Part shown: piece by piece, positions 1-9,827 of the stretch
How the letters are laid out: every line of letters begins with the position of its first letter
Numbering within the stretch: the first letter of the stretch is position 1
Assembly (NCBI GenBank): GCA_963529855.1
Contig: CAURZK010000007.1
Coordinates: forward strand, 1-64,000
Reading direction: 5' to 3'
Source: 34-65-8 sp963529855
Lineage (GTDB): Bacteria > Pseudomonadota > Alphaproteobacteria > Sphingomonadales > Sphingomonadaceae
Length of the DNA stretch: 64,000 bases
Translations under genes and position numbers: made by a program
The notes under the pieces: generated by a model
Databases searched by the model: none
What the model was told of the DNA's origin: nothing
What the model saw: only the letters and a program-made list of their open reading frames with translations

Positions 1-3000
1 GAGGTCGATGTCGATGGCGACGGGGAGCCTGACTTTACGACGGTCACCGATCCCAGCGGCAACTGGTCGGTGACGCCGGACACGCCGTTGCCCGATGGCA
101 CCCCGGTCACGGTGGTTGCAACCGATCCGGCGGGCAACACTTCGCCCCCGACACAGATCGTCGTCGATGCGACCGCGCCGACGATTGCGATCACCGGTCC
201 CATCGAAGGTGACGATATCGTCAATGCTGCGGAGGCGGCTGACGGTACGGTTGTGGCTGGCACGACCAATGCGGAAGACGGACAAATTGTCACCGTCACG
301 TTCGCCAGTGGCGGCAATGCGATCACAACGACAGCGGAGGTGGCTGGCGGCGCCTGGAATGTTGCGCTCACGCCCGCACAACTTGCGTCGCTTGGTGAGG
401 GTGCGGTGCTTGTCACTGCTTCCGTGTCCGACCAGGCTGGCAACAACTCTGCCCCGGCGACGCAAAGCTTCACTGTTGACACCATCGCTCCAGCCGCTCC
501 GACCTCGACCAGCCTGACCGATGACGTGGGGTCGATCACCGGCCCGATCGCTTCGGGGGGCATAACCGACGACACCCACCCGACGTTCGCGGGCAACGGC
601 GCGGCGCCTGGCAGTACGGTCAATATCTACGACAACGGCGCGCTGATCGGCAGCACCACTGCCGATGGTTCGGGTAACTGGACCTTCACGCCCGGCACTC
701 CGCTTGCCTCCGGACCTCACAGCCTTACGGCCAGCACAATCGATGCGGCAGGCAACGAGAGTGCCCAGACTGCGCCAATCGCCTTCACCGTCGACACCAG
801 CGCGCCGGCGACAGCACCGACAATCACCGGGGTGAGCGACGATGTCGCTCCTGTCACCGGCCCGGTTGGCGCTGGCACGGCTACCAATGACGCGCGCCCA
901 ACCATCATTGGCAACGGGGCCGAGCCGAACAGCACGGTCAACGTTTATGACAATGGTACGCTGATCGGCAGCGCCGTCGCGGATGCCGGTGGTGCCTGGA
1001 GCTTCACACCTTCGGCCAACCTCGTCGATGGTCCGCACAGCTTTACGGTCAGCAACGTCGACACCGTCGGAAATGAGGGCCCGCAGTCCGCGACGCCTTA
1101 TGACATCACCGTCGACACCATCGCTCCAGCCGCCCCGACCTCGACCAGCCTGACCGATGACGTGGGGGCGATCACCGGCCCGATCGCTTCGGGGGGCGTA
1201 ACCGACGACACCCAACCCACGTTCGCGGGCAATGGCGCGGCGCCTGGCAGCACGGTCAATATCTACGACAACGGCGCGCTGATCGGCAGCACCACTGCCG
1301 ATGGTTCGGGTAACTGGACCTTCACGCCCGGCACTCCGCTTGCCTCCGGACCTCACAGCCTTACGGCCAGTACAGTGGATGCGGCAGGCAACGAGAGTGC
1401 CCAGACTGCGCCAATCGCCTTTACCGTCGACACCAGCGCGCCGGCGGCGGTCGTTTCGATCGACTCGATCAGTGAAGATACCGGCATCGTGGGCGACTTC
1501 GTCACGTCCGACACCTCGCTCACCGTGTTTGGCCATCTGGACGCACCATTGGCGGCCGGCGAACGGCTGCAGATTTCCATCGACAACGGCGCAAGCTGGA
1601 TCGATGTGGTGCCGACTGCCACGAACTGGACCTATACCGATGCGCGGTCGCTTTCGGCCGGCTCGTATGATTATCAGGCCCGGATTCTGAGTAGCTCTGG
1701 CGTTGGCGGTGCGGTGACGACGCAGACGGTGACGGTCGATGTCAGCGCCCCTCCGGCTATCCAGATCGATTCGATCAGCGATGACACCGGCGCCGCGGGC
1801 GACTTCGTCACTTCCGACACCAGCCTGACTGTGAATGGGTCTATCGCTGCCCCGCTCCAACCTTCGGAGACTGCGCAGATTTCGATCGATGGCGGTATAA
1901 GCTGGATCGATCTGGTCGTGACCGGGACAAGCTGGAGCTACGCCGACAGCCGCGTGCTGGGTGACGGTTCTTACGATTACCAGGTCCGCACCATCGATAC
2001 GGCTGGAAATGTCACCACCGATCTGGCGACTGTCACGGTTGATACCAGCGCCCCGGGCGCCATCACGATCGACAGCCTTTCGGACGACACCGGCGAATCT
2101 GCTACGGACTTCGTCACTTCTGATACCACTCCGACACTTTCGGGTCGGCTGGCTGCGCCTCTTGCCGCAGGTGAGACCGCCCAGGTTTCGATCGATGGCG
2201 GGGCTTGGATCGACCTGACGGACGTGGTCGGCACGAACTGGAGCTTCGTGGCCGGTACTCTGGCGGACGGTTCTTACGAATACCGCGTTCGGATCGTCGA
2301 TGCTTCCGGCAACGCGGGACCGATCGACACGCAAATCGTGGAAATTGACACCACGCTTCCGGGGCTACTAACCACTGTCGAAATTCTCGACAGCATCGAT
2401 CCGACGCGCGGCGTGATCATCGATGGCACGACCATCAACGATTCCTCGCCCGAAATCCGCGGCCCCGGCGCCGAAGCGAACTCGATCGTCAACATCTACA
2501 ATGGCGAACCCGGCAGCGAAGTGCTGATCGGCAGCACCCGTGCGGATGCGGCGGGCAACTGGTCCTTCACTCCACCGGCGCCACTGGCGGACAACCCCGT
2601 GCTCGGCGATCCTTATGCCTGGAGCGCGGCCAACGTCGATGCAGCCGGCGTGGAGGGCAACAAGAGCGCACCAATTCGCTTCCGGATCGATACCCTGAAC
2701 CCGGCTGACAGCACGATCGTCGCAATCAGCGACGACAGTGGGGCTTCGAACACCGACTTCATAACCAACGATCCCACCATCACGCTGTCCGGCATTTTCA
2801 GCCAGCCGCTGATCGCGGGAGACGTCGCGCAGATCTCGGTCGACGGCGGCGCGACCTGGGTGCCGGTGACGGTCACCGGCGGCGGTACGAGCTGGACCTA
2901 CACCCCGCCGGCCCCGCTGGCAGATGGTGTCTACTTCTTCGAGGTCGTGGTTGTGGATGCGGCCGATAATGTCGGGCAGAGCGATACGCAAAAAGTCGTC

Positions 3001-6000
3001 ATCGACACGACGGCCCCCGGTGCGATCGCCATCGTCAGCATCGATGTCGACAGCGGTGCATCGCCCAACGACTTCATCACATCCGACACGACGATCATCA
3101 TAAACGGTACGCTCGCGGCGCCTCTCGCTGTCGATGAGAATGCCGAAACCGCACAGATTTCGATCGATGGCGGCGCGACCTGGATCGATCTCGTCGTCAA
3201 CGGGACGAGCTGGAGCTATGCCGACGGGCGGACGCTGGCCGATGGTCCTGTCGATTATCAGGTACGCATCATCGACCGCGTCGGCAATGTCGGGCCGGTC
3301 GATACGCAGACCGTCGTCATCGATACTGCCCCGCCGGCGATCTCGACAATCACCGGCATCAGCGACGATACCGGTGTGGCGGCCGACTTCATCACCTCCG
3401 ACACGTCGCTGACGGTCAATGGTTCACTGTCGGCCCCGCTGGCACCTGGCGACAGGGCGCAAATCTCCGTCGATGGGGGTGCCAACTGGATCGACGTAGC
3501 TGTGACCGGCACGACCTGGAGCTATGTCGATGGTCGCACGCTTGCCGATGGCAGCTACACCTACCAGACCCGCACGATCGATCAGGCTGGGAATATCCAG
3601 GTCGGCGCATCGCAAATCGTCACCGTCGATACGGCCGCACCCGCCAAAACGATCAGCATCGATTCGATCACCGACGATACTGGCGCTTCTGCGAGCGACT
3701 TCCTGACAGCGGATACGATGCCGACCGTGTTTGGCCACTTGTCGGCGGCTTTGATTGCAGGCGAAACCGCACAGATATCGATCGACGGCGGGGTGACGTG
3801 GAGCGCGCTGACCGTGATCGGGACTGGTTGGTCCTATGACGTCCCGACCATGCTGGCCGAAGGCGCGAATACGCTGGTGGTACGCGTAATCGATGCGGCC
3901 GGTAATGCTGGTACCACCAGCAGCCAGGTCGTTACGATCGATACGACAGCACCGCCAGCCACGGCCGCAATCGTCAGCTATTCCGACGATGTGGGCACCG
4001 TCACCGGCAGTTTCGGTAGCGGCACCAGCACGGATGACACCTCGCCAGTCCTCAATGGCACGCTAAGCAGTCCTGCCCAGGCGGGCGAACAGGTTCGCAT
4101 ATATGCTGGCGCAACTCTGGTCGGCACGGTGGCACTCGCCGCCGGGGATACGAGCTGGACCTTCAGCGGCCTGAGCGGGCTGGCAGACGGAACTTACGAC
4201 TACACCGCGCGGCTCGTTGACACTGCCGGCAACGAAAGCGCCGACAGCGCCACCTTTACACTGGTGGTGGATGCAGAGCCCCCGGCAGTGATCTTGCTGA
4301 CGATCGATGCCGTTGTCACGGATACCTGGTTCCCCAGCGCCATCGCCCCGGATGAATCCGCCGATTTCATCACCCGCGACACGACGCTGGCCGTTGGCGG
4401 CAGGGCGGAGATCGACCCTGACGGTATTCTCCAGATCAGTTCCGATGGCGGGGCGACCTGGGCGACGGTCACCGTCACGGGAGGAATCTGGCGGTACGAT
4501 GACCCCGTGGAACGGACCAGCGACGTCACCTACCAACTGCGGGTGATCGATGCCTCCGGCAACGTGTCCCCGACCACCGCATCCCGGCTCGTCACGGTGG
4601 ATATCGACGCGCCGATTGCCGGAACGCTGGCGCCCGTTCTCACGGCTGATACTGGTGTCCTTGGCGACAGCGTGACGGCCAGCCTGAGCCTGGGCTTCAC
4701 CAGCGCCTTGAGCGGTCTCAAGGAAGCGGGCTCCACCATCCAGCTGATCCACGATGTCAACAACAACGGCATCTACGAACAAGGGCTGGATCAGGTTCTC
4801 GCGATCGACAGCAGCAGCGGCACGTCCTGGTCGTTGTCGACGTCGATCCTGCGCGGGGCCACCTATAATCTGGGTTTTGTCCAATACGATGCGGCAGGCA
4901 ATTATTCGCGCCTGTCCCCCACCACCGAAGTCCTTTCGGTCAACACCGACATCTTTGGCGTCGGCCTCTTTGGGGGCACGACCAACACGGGAGCGAGCGT
5001 CAATGACGCCGCTGGTATGAGTGCCGGCGTAAATCAACTTGGACAGCTGCAGTTTGCAATCCGGCGGAGCGTATTGACGCAAACCAGCCTAAACGCCGGG
5101 ACGACAGAGACGCCGACCGCAGTGACTGGCGAAACCATCTCCAACAGCACATTTTTTGACTTCAATCGCGACGGCAACCTCGATTTCGCGACTTCCAGCA
5201 ACGCCTTCGGTGATTCTTCGCAGAGCATCTTTGTAGGTCAAAGCAACGGGACGCATGTTGGCTATCGTCAAAATGTCGGCGCTACCTCGGCGAACGGAGG
5301 TGTCGTGGCCTTTGATCGAAACGGCGATGGGTTCCTCGAAACAATCTGGGGCGATTGGGGGAATGACAACGCATCGTTGTCGACGGTCATAAACACTGGT
5401 GGCGTCCTTTCGGTCGCCAGCATCCTGGCAGCGGGGAATACCGTTGTGCCGGACCGGGAAGTCTCGGGTGTGGATATCGACAACGATGGCGACATCGACC
5501 TCGCGATGCACAGCTTCCGCGTGAACGGAGTGCTGAGTGCCAATGCCCTGACCACACTCCTCAATAATGGGTCGGGCACCTACTCGCTTGGCCAGACCAC
5601 TCCGGCGATCTTCAACAATACCGCCAACGAGGCAGGAAACGCCGTATCGATGACCTGGGCCGATTTCGACGGCGATGGCGATCTCGATCTCTATCTCAAT
5701 CGAACCGACGGCACCAACGTGTCAGGGATCTACACGAATACCAATGGCGTGATCGGCGCGGCCAAAACCGCGATCGGGGACATCACGGGCACGGTCAACG
5801 GCGGTGCGTCCCTAGCGATCGACTGGGACCGCGATGGCAAGATGGATGTGGTGGAATTCACCAATTCCACGACGTCCGGCCCGATCCGCCTCTACCTCAA
5901 TACCAGTACTGCGGGTTCACTCAGCTTTACGCCGAGCAGCACGCTCGTCGCGAGCGCATCTAACGTCGGCGGCGCCAGCGCAGTGGACTATGACTGGGAT

Positions 6001-9000
6001 GGCGATGTCGATGTCGTCTACCAGTTGGCAGGGTCTGGCGAGGTCAGGAGCGTGGCCAACACCAACCAGGTGCAGGATGGCACAGCGCTTCACCTGCGGA
6101 TCGTCGATCAGAATGGCGTCAATTCCTATTACGGGAATACCGTCCAGCTGTTCGATTCCCAAGGGCGCCTGGTCGCCACGCAGATTCTCAACCCCCAATC
6201 AGGCGTCGGCACCAACGACAGCACGGGTATCGTCCATTTCTACGGCCTTTCGGCCACGGAAAGCTACACGGCGGTGCTGGTGCGGACGGTCAATGGCGTC
6301 TCGCAAGACGTCGGCGGCGTCGCCAGCCTGACAGATGGTGCCGCACCGCTCTCGACGATCGAGAACGTCAACACCAGCTGGACCAATCTGACGCCCGGCG
6401 CGTCGACAGGATCCTATGTGCTGTCGGGTGAAGGCGGTGCAGCGGTGAACAACGGCACGTTTGCCGGCACCGGTTACAACGACACATTCCACGGCGGTAA
6501 CGGCAACGACAGCTTCGTTGGCGGCGGCGGCTGGTCGATGGGGCTGCTTTCGGCACCCGTATGGAGCACCACCGGCGGAACCGACGTGGTCGATTACGCA
6601 GCACTGGCCTCCGTCAGCGTCAATCTTGCCACTGGACAGGCGGTGAAGCCCGGCGGAACCGACACGCTGACCGGGATCGAAGGCATTCGCGGTACTGCCG
6701 GGAACGACACTTTCGCCGATAACGCGGCCGACAACACGTTCGAAGGGCGCGGCGGCAACGACACTATCGCCCTCAACGGCGGTGGCCGCGACGTTCTGAC
6801 ATACAAGATGCTGGATGCAGGTGACGCGACAGGCGGCAACGGGGCCGATGTCATCACCGGCTTCACGGTGGGCAAGCTGGCAACCACCGGCAGTGCCGAC
6901 ATTATCGACTTGCGCGATCTGCTGCGGGATTACCGGGGCACGGCTTACACGTATATCGATAACGGCACCGGCCAGAACGTGCTGGACTTCGCATCGCGGG
7001 GCCTGACCGCCTATCTGAATGTCGAGATTTCCGGGGCGGACACGCTGATCCAGGTCGACATCGACGGGACCGGGAATTTCACGACCGTCGCCACCCTGAC
7101 CGGGGTGAACACCACGCTCGCCGATCTGCTCGCCAACAACCAGCTCTGGGTCGCTTCCAGCGATACGGGGCCGGCCCTCACGGTGAATGCGCTGGCGACG
7201 ACCGATACCACTCCGATTGTCACCGGCACCCTGCCGATGGCTCTCGAAAGTGGCGAGGTGCTCCGCGTCGTGGTCAACGGGGTGACTTACCGAAGCGACG
7301 TTCCCAACCAGGTAGTCGTCGATCCCCTCAACCAGACGTGGTATGTCCAGGTGCCGACTGCGCTGGCGACAGGCACTTACAATGTCACTGCAGCAGTCTA
7401 CAATGCAGACGGTTCGGTCGCAATGCAGGACCGGACGCTGGGCGAACTTACGGTTACGCCTCAGCCTGTTATCACTTTCGGCGGATCTGGGTGTGCGGCG
7501 AACAAGGCGACCGCGGTCACCATCGGCGAGAATGGCGTCTGGCGCATTTTCTCCAACGCCACCGTCTATGACAGCACCGGCACCACGGATGTCACCCTGG
7601 GCAGCTACAGCGCGACATCGATCACGGTCGCCGGGCAGCAGACCCAGAACGCGACGTTCATGGATTACAATCGCGATGGCTTCATCGACATCTTCGGGAT
7701 CGACCAGGATTTCGGAAATGGCCAGCAGGCGTGGACTTACAACGGCAGCAGCTATGCGCCATTCCAGGTCGGTGGCAGCGGTGCGACGTCGGCGAATGTC
7801 TTCACGTTCTATGCCGGGGTCATCGCTTACGACAAGACGGGGGACGGGTTCGTCGACCTCGCTTACGGTGACGGCATCCCCAACGATTCAGAAGCTGGCG
7901 GCGGTTACGATACGCAGTTCGTGGTCAATAATGGCGGCACGTTCATCAAGGACGGCAACTATGTGAACTCGAATACCGGGACACCGCCGCCGACCAACAT
8001 CAACAACGCCAGTCCGCACAAGGAATTGTCGGGGGTCGATATCAACAACGACGGTACCGTCGACGTGGTCTATCACGGCGTGGACGGGTCCAATACTGCG
8101 GGCGGGGTAACCAGCAGCAATTCAGGCCGTCTGGTGGTCGTGTCCAACAGCGGCAACGGGGCGCTGACCAACACGCAAATCCTGGACAACGTCTTCATCA
8201 ACGACGGGGGCTCCACCAGCTACTCGCCGTCGATGACCTGGGCCGATTTCAACGGCGACGGCACGATGGACCTGTTCCTGGGTCGCGGACGCACCAATGC
8301 CGTCGGCACGGTCACGGACTCCAATATCAGCCGTATCCATTACAACGATGGTGGCACGATCGTATCATCGCTCACCGGGCCATTCGCCACGACCTACCTT
8401 GGCGACACGGTGGCAGGCGGCGCGTCCATCGCGCTCGACTGGAACACCGATGGCCGGATGGACGTGATCGAACTCCCGCGCTTCGACATCACTTCGGCGA
8501 GCACGGTCAATCTCTACACCAACAACGGGGGCGGTTCCTTCAGCACCACGTCTTTGGGTGCGGTGACGACCAGCGACGACATCACCGGTGCAGTGGCGAT
8601 CGATGTGGACTGGGATGGCGATCGCGATCTCATCTTTACCAAGGCTGGGGGGACGACGACCTACGTTCAGAACACCAACCAGGCCGAAGAAGGCACGGTG
8701 CTGCACCTGCGCATCGTCGATGCGAACGGCATCAACGCCTTCATGGGCAACACGGTGCAGCTTTACGATGCAGCAGGTAACCTGGTCGCCAGCCAGATCA
8801 TCAATCCCCAATCGGGCAACCAGACGAACGATAGTTCCGCGCTGGTGGACTTCTACGGCCTCGATCCGTTGCAGACCTACACCGCGGTACTCGTGCGCAA
8901 CGTCAATGGCGTATCGCAGGACGTGGGCGGGTCTGCCCTGGCCGGCGCCAATGCGATCGAGAATGTCAACGCCACCTGGCAGGGTCTGACGCCCGGTGCT

Positions 9001-9765
9001 GCGACCCACGGTTACGTTCTCACTGCCGAGTCGGGTACCAACGCGGCCAATACGGTCGGCGTCGGTATTGTCGGCACCGGTTACAACGACACGTTCTTCG
9101 CCACCCTGGGCAACGACACCTTCAACGGGGGTGGCGGCTGGCGCGACGGGGCGTGGAGCAACACCGGCGGCGAGGACGTGATCGACTTCAGGCTCGCCGG
9201 GGCGACGGGGGTGACCGTCGACTTGCGGAGCACCGCTGCGCAGAACACCGGCTTCGGTACCGTTACGCTCAAGAATATCGAAGGTGTCGCAGGCGGGGCG
9301 GGCAACGATGTCTTCACCGGCGATGCGGCGGACAACACCTTCGAAGGGCGCGGCGGCAACGACATCATCAATCTGGAAGCGGGTGGCCGCGACACGGTGA
9401 TGTTCAAGTTGCTCGACGCGGCCAATGCCACCGGGGGCAATGGTGCCGACACGGTCAACGGCTTCAAGGTCGGCACTTACGACGGGACGCCGGGTTCCGA
9501 CCGGATCGACCTCGCCGACCTGCTGTCCGGCTACGTCGGCGATGCAGATGGCGCGGCACGTTATCTCAACGGCATTGCCACGATCGACGCAGGCGACGCC
9601 ATTGCCGACTACGTCCGCGTCACCGTCAGCGGCAACAACACGGTCATCAGCATCGATCGCGACGGGTTGGGCAACGATTACGACTTCACCGACGTAGTCA
9701 CGCTCAACGACGTTCAAACCAACCTGGCGACGCTACTCGCCAACAATCAGCTGGTGGTGGCCTAA
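1..9765 (+). CDS. Giant type I-secreted Ig-like/FG-GAP/RTX adhesin (5' end outside window)
   Basis: The frame is open from base 1, so the N-terminus lies upstream; 3,254 residues are visible. Roughly the first 1,650 residues are tandem bacterial Ig-like units of about 90-100 residues, each with a GNWTFTP- or SWSYADGR-type strand and a closing VDTxAP linker. From about residue 1715 come FG-GAP/VCBS calcium loops (DFNRDGNLD, DIDNDGDID, DFDGDGDLDL). An RTX-like stretch (GGNGND, GRGGNDTI) and a type I secretion target region (GADVITGF, LLANNQL) follow, ending near residue 2385. After one Ig-like spacer the whole FG-GAP/RTX/target module is repeated to the stop codon. The family is expected to be exported and surface-anchored or released, acting in adhesion and biofilm formation. 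The downstream TolC/ABC/HlyD genes are the obvious exporter. Ligand unknown. Confidence 0.9.
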   Translation, partial: EVDVDGDGEPDFTTVTDPSGNWSVTPDTPLPDGTPVTVVATDPAGNTSPPTQIVVDATAPTIAITGPIEGDDIVNAAEAADGTVVAGTTNAEDGQIVTVTFASGGNAITTTAEVAGGAWNVALTPAQLASLGEGAVLVTASVSDQAGNNSAPATQSFTVDTIAPAAPTSTSLTDDVGSITGPIASGGITDDTHPTFAGNGAAPGSTVNIYDNGALIGSTTADGSGNWTFTPGTPLASGPHSLTASTIDAAGNESAQTAPIAFTVDTSAPATAPTITGVSDDVAPVTGPVGAGTATNDARPTIIGNGAEPNSTVNVYDNGTLIGSAVADAGGAWSFTPSANLVDGPHSFTVSNVDTVGNEGPQSATPYDITVDTIAPAAPTSTSLTDDVGAITGPIASGGVTDDTQPTFAGNGAAPGSTVNIYDNGALIGSTTADGSGNWTFTPGTPLASGPHSLTASTVDAAGNESAQTAPIAFTVDTSAPAAVVSIDSISEDTGIVGDFVTSDTSLTVFGHLDAPLAAGERLQISIDNGASWIDVVPTATNWTYTDARSLSAGSYDYQARILSSSGVGGAVTTQTVTVDVSAPPAIQIDSISDDTGAAGDFVTSDTSLTVNGSIAAPLQPSETAQISIDGGISWIDLVVTGTSWSYADSRVLGDGSYDYQVRTIDTAGNVTTDLATVTVDTSAPGAITIDSLSDDTGESATDFVTSDTTPTLSGRLAAPLAAGETAQVSIDGGAWIDLTDVVGTNWSFVAGTLADGSYEYRVRIVDASGNAGPIDTQIVEIDTTLPGLLTTVEILDSIDPTRGVIIDGTTINDSSPEIRGPGAEANSIVNIYNGEPGSEVLIGSTRADAAGNWSFTPPAPLADNPVLGDPYAWSAANVDAAGVEGNKSAPIRFRIDTLNPADSTIVAISDDSGASNTDFITNDPTITLSGIFSQPLIAGDVAQISVDGGATWVPVTVTGGGTSWTYTPPAPLADGVYFFEVVVVDAADNVGQSDTQKVVIDTTAPGAIAIVSIDVDSGASPNDFITSDTTIIINGTLAAPLAVDENAETAQISIDGGATWIDLVVNGTSWSYADGRTLADGPVDYQVRIIDRVGNVGPVDTQTVVIDTAPPAISTITGISDDTGVAADFITSDTSLTVNGSLSAPLAPGDRAQISVDGGANWIDVAVTGTTWSYVDGRTLADGSYTYQTRTIDQAGNIQVGASQIVTVDTAAPAKTISIDSITDDTGASASDFLTADTMPTVFGHLSAALIAGETAQISIDGGVTWSALTVIGTGWSYDVPTMLAEGANTLVVRVIDAAGNAGTTSSQVVTIDTTAPPATAAIVSYSDDVGTVTGSFGSGTSTDDTSPVLNGTLSSPAQAGEQVRIYAGATLVGTVALAAGDTSWTFSGLSGLADGTYDYTARLVDTAGNESADSATFTLVVDAEPPAVILLTIDAVVTDTWFPSAIAPDESADFITRDTTLAVGGRAEIDPDGILQISSDGGATWATVTVTGGIWRYDDPVERTSDVTYQLRVIDASGNVSPTTASRLVTVDIDAPIAGTLAPVLTADTGVLGDSVTASLSLGFTSALSGLKEAGSTIQLIHDVNNNGIYEQGLDQVLAIDSSSGTSWSLSTSILRGATYNLGFVQYDAAGNYSRLSPTTEVLSVNTDIFGVGLFGGTTNTGASVNDAAGMSAGVNQLGQLQFAIRRSVLTQTSLNAGTTETPTAVTGETISNSTFFDFNRDGNLDFATSSNAFGDSSQSIFVGQSNGTHVGYRQNVGATSANGGVVAFDRNGDGFLETIWGDWGNDNASLSTVINTGGVLSVASILAAGNTVVPDREVSGVDIDNDGDIDLAMHSFRVNGVLSANALTTLLNNGSGTYSLGQTTPAIFNNTANEAGNAVSMTWADFDGDGDLDLYLNRTDGTNVSGIYTNTNGVIGAAKTAIGDITGTVNGGASLAIDWDRDGKMDVVEFTNSTTSGPIRLYLNTSTAGSLSFTPSSTLVASASNVGGASAVDYDWDGDVDVVYQLAGSGEVRSVANTNQVQDGTALHLRIVDQNGVNSYYGNTVQLFDSQGRLVATQILNPQSGVGTNDSTGIVHFYGLSATESYTAVLVRTVNGVSQDVGGVASLTDGAAPLSTIENVNTSWTNLTPGASTGSYVLSGEGGAAVNNGTFAGTGYNDTFHGGNGNDSFVGGGGWSMGLLSAPVWSTTGGTDVVDYAALASVSVNLATGQAVKPGGTDTLTGIEGIRGTAGNDTFADNAADNTFEGRGGNDTIALNGGGRDVLTYKMLDAGDATGGNGADVITGFTVGKLATTGSADIIDLRDLLRDYRGTAYTYIDNGTGQNVLDFASRGLTAYLNVEISGADTLIQVDIDGTGNFTTVATLTGVNTTLADLLANNQLWVASSDTGPALTVNALATTDTTPIVTGTLPMALESGEVLRVVVNGVTYRSDVPNQVVVDPLNQTWYVQVPTALATGTYNVTAAVYNADGSVAMQDRTLGELTVTPQPVITFGGSGCAANKATAVTIGENGVWRIFSNATVYDSTGTTDVTLGSYSATSITVAGQQTQNATFMDYNRDGFIDIFGIDQDFGNGQQAWTYNGSSYAPFQVGGSGATSANVFTFYAGVIAYDKTGDGFVDLAYGDGIPNDSEAGGGYDTQFVVNNGGTFIKDGNYVNSNTGTPPPTNINNASPHKELSGVDINNDGTVDVVYHGVDGSNTAGGVTSSNSGRLVVVSNSGNGALTNTQILDNVFINDGGSTSYSPSMTWADFNGDGTMDLFLGRGRTNAVGTVTDSNISRIHYNDGGTIVSSLTGPFATTYLGDTVAGGASIALDWNTDGRMDVIELPRFDITSASTVNLYTNNGGGSFSTTSLGAVTTSDDITGAVAIDVDWDGDRDLIFTKAGGTTTYVQNTNQAEEGTVLHLRIVDANGINAFMGNTVQLYDAAGNLVASQIINPQSGNQTNDSSALVDFYGLDPLQTYTAVLVRNVNGVSQDVGGSALAGANAIENVNATWQGLTPGAATHGYVLTAESGTNAANTVGVGIVGTGYNDTFFATLGNDTFNGGGGWRDGAWSNTGGEDVIDFRLAGATGVTVDLRSTAAQNTGFGTVTLKNIEGVAGGAGNDVFTGDAADNTFEGRGGNDIINLEAGGRDTVMFKLLDAANATGGNGADTVNGFKVGTYDGTPGSDRIDLADLLSGYVGDADGAARYLNGIATIDAGDAIADYVRVTVSGNNTVISIDRDGLGNDYDFTDVVTLNDVQTNLATLLANNQLVVA
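481..810 (+). repeat. Near-identical 330-bp Ig-domain repeat, copy 1
   Basis: This block is almost base-for-base identical to 1117-1446, exactly 636 bp (212 codons) away. The other Ig-like units share only protein-level similarity. This suggests recent duplication or gene conversion of a two-domain unit inside the adhesin. Confidence 0.85.
1117..1446 (+). repeat. Near-identical 330-bp Ig-domain repeat, copy 2
   Basis: Second copy of the block at 481-810, with only a handful of substitutions. The in-frame period of 212 codons keeps the domain register. Confidence 0.85.
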
Positions 9766-9772
9766 CGGCGAT

Positions 9773-9803
9773 GCCCCGGGGCGGCGGCAAGCCGTCCCGG
9801 GGC
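9773..9803 (+). terminator. Strong hairpin between adhesin and exporter genes
   Basis: A 13-bp stem (GCCCCGGGGCGGC pairing with GCCGTCCCGGGGC, one G-U pair) with a 5-nt loop starts 8 nt after the adhesin stop. Only CTTAACT follows, with no run of T. It looks more like an mRNA-stabilising or partial-termination hairpin that sets adhesin versus exporter levels than a full terminator. Confidence 0.5.
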
Positions 9804-9827
9804 CTTAACTGAAATCGAGATACAGAC

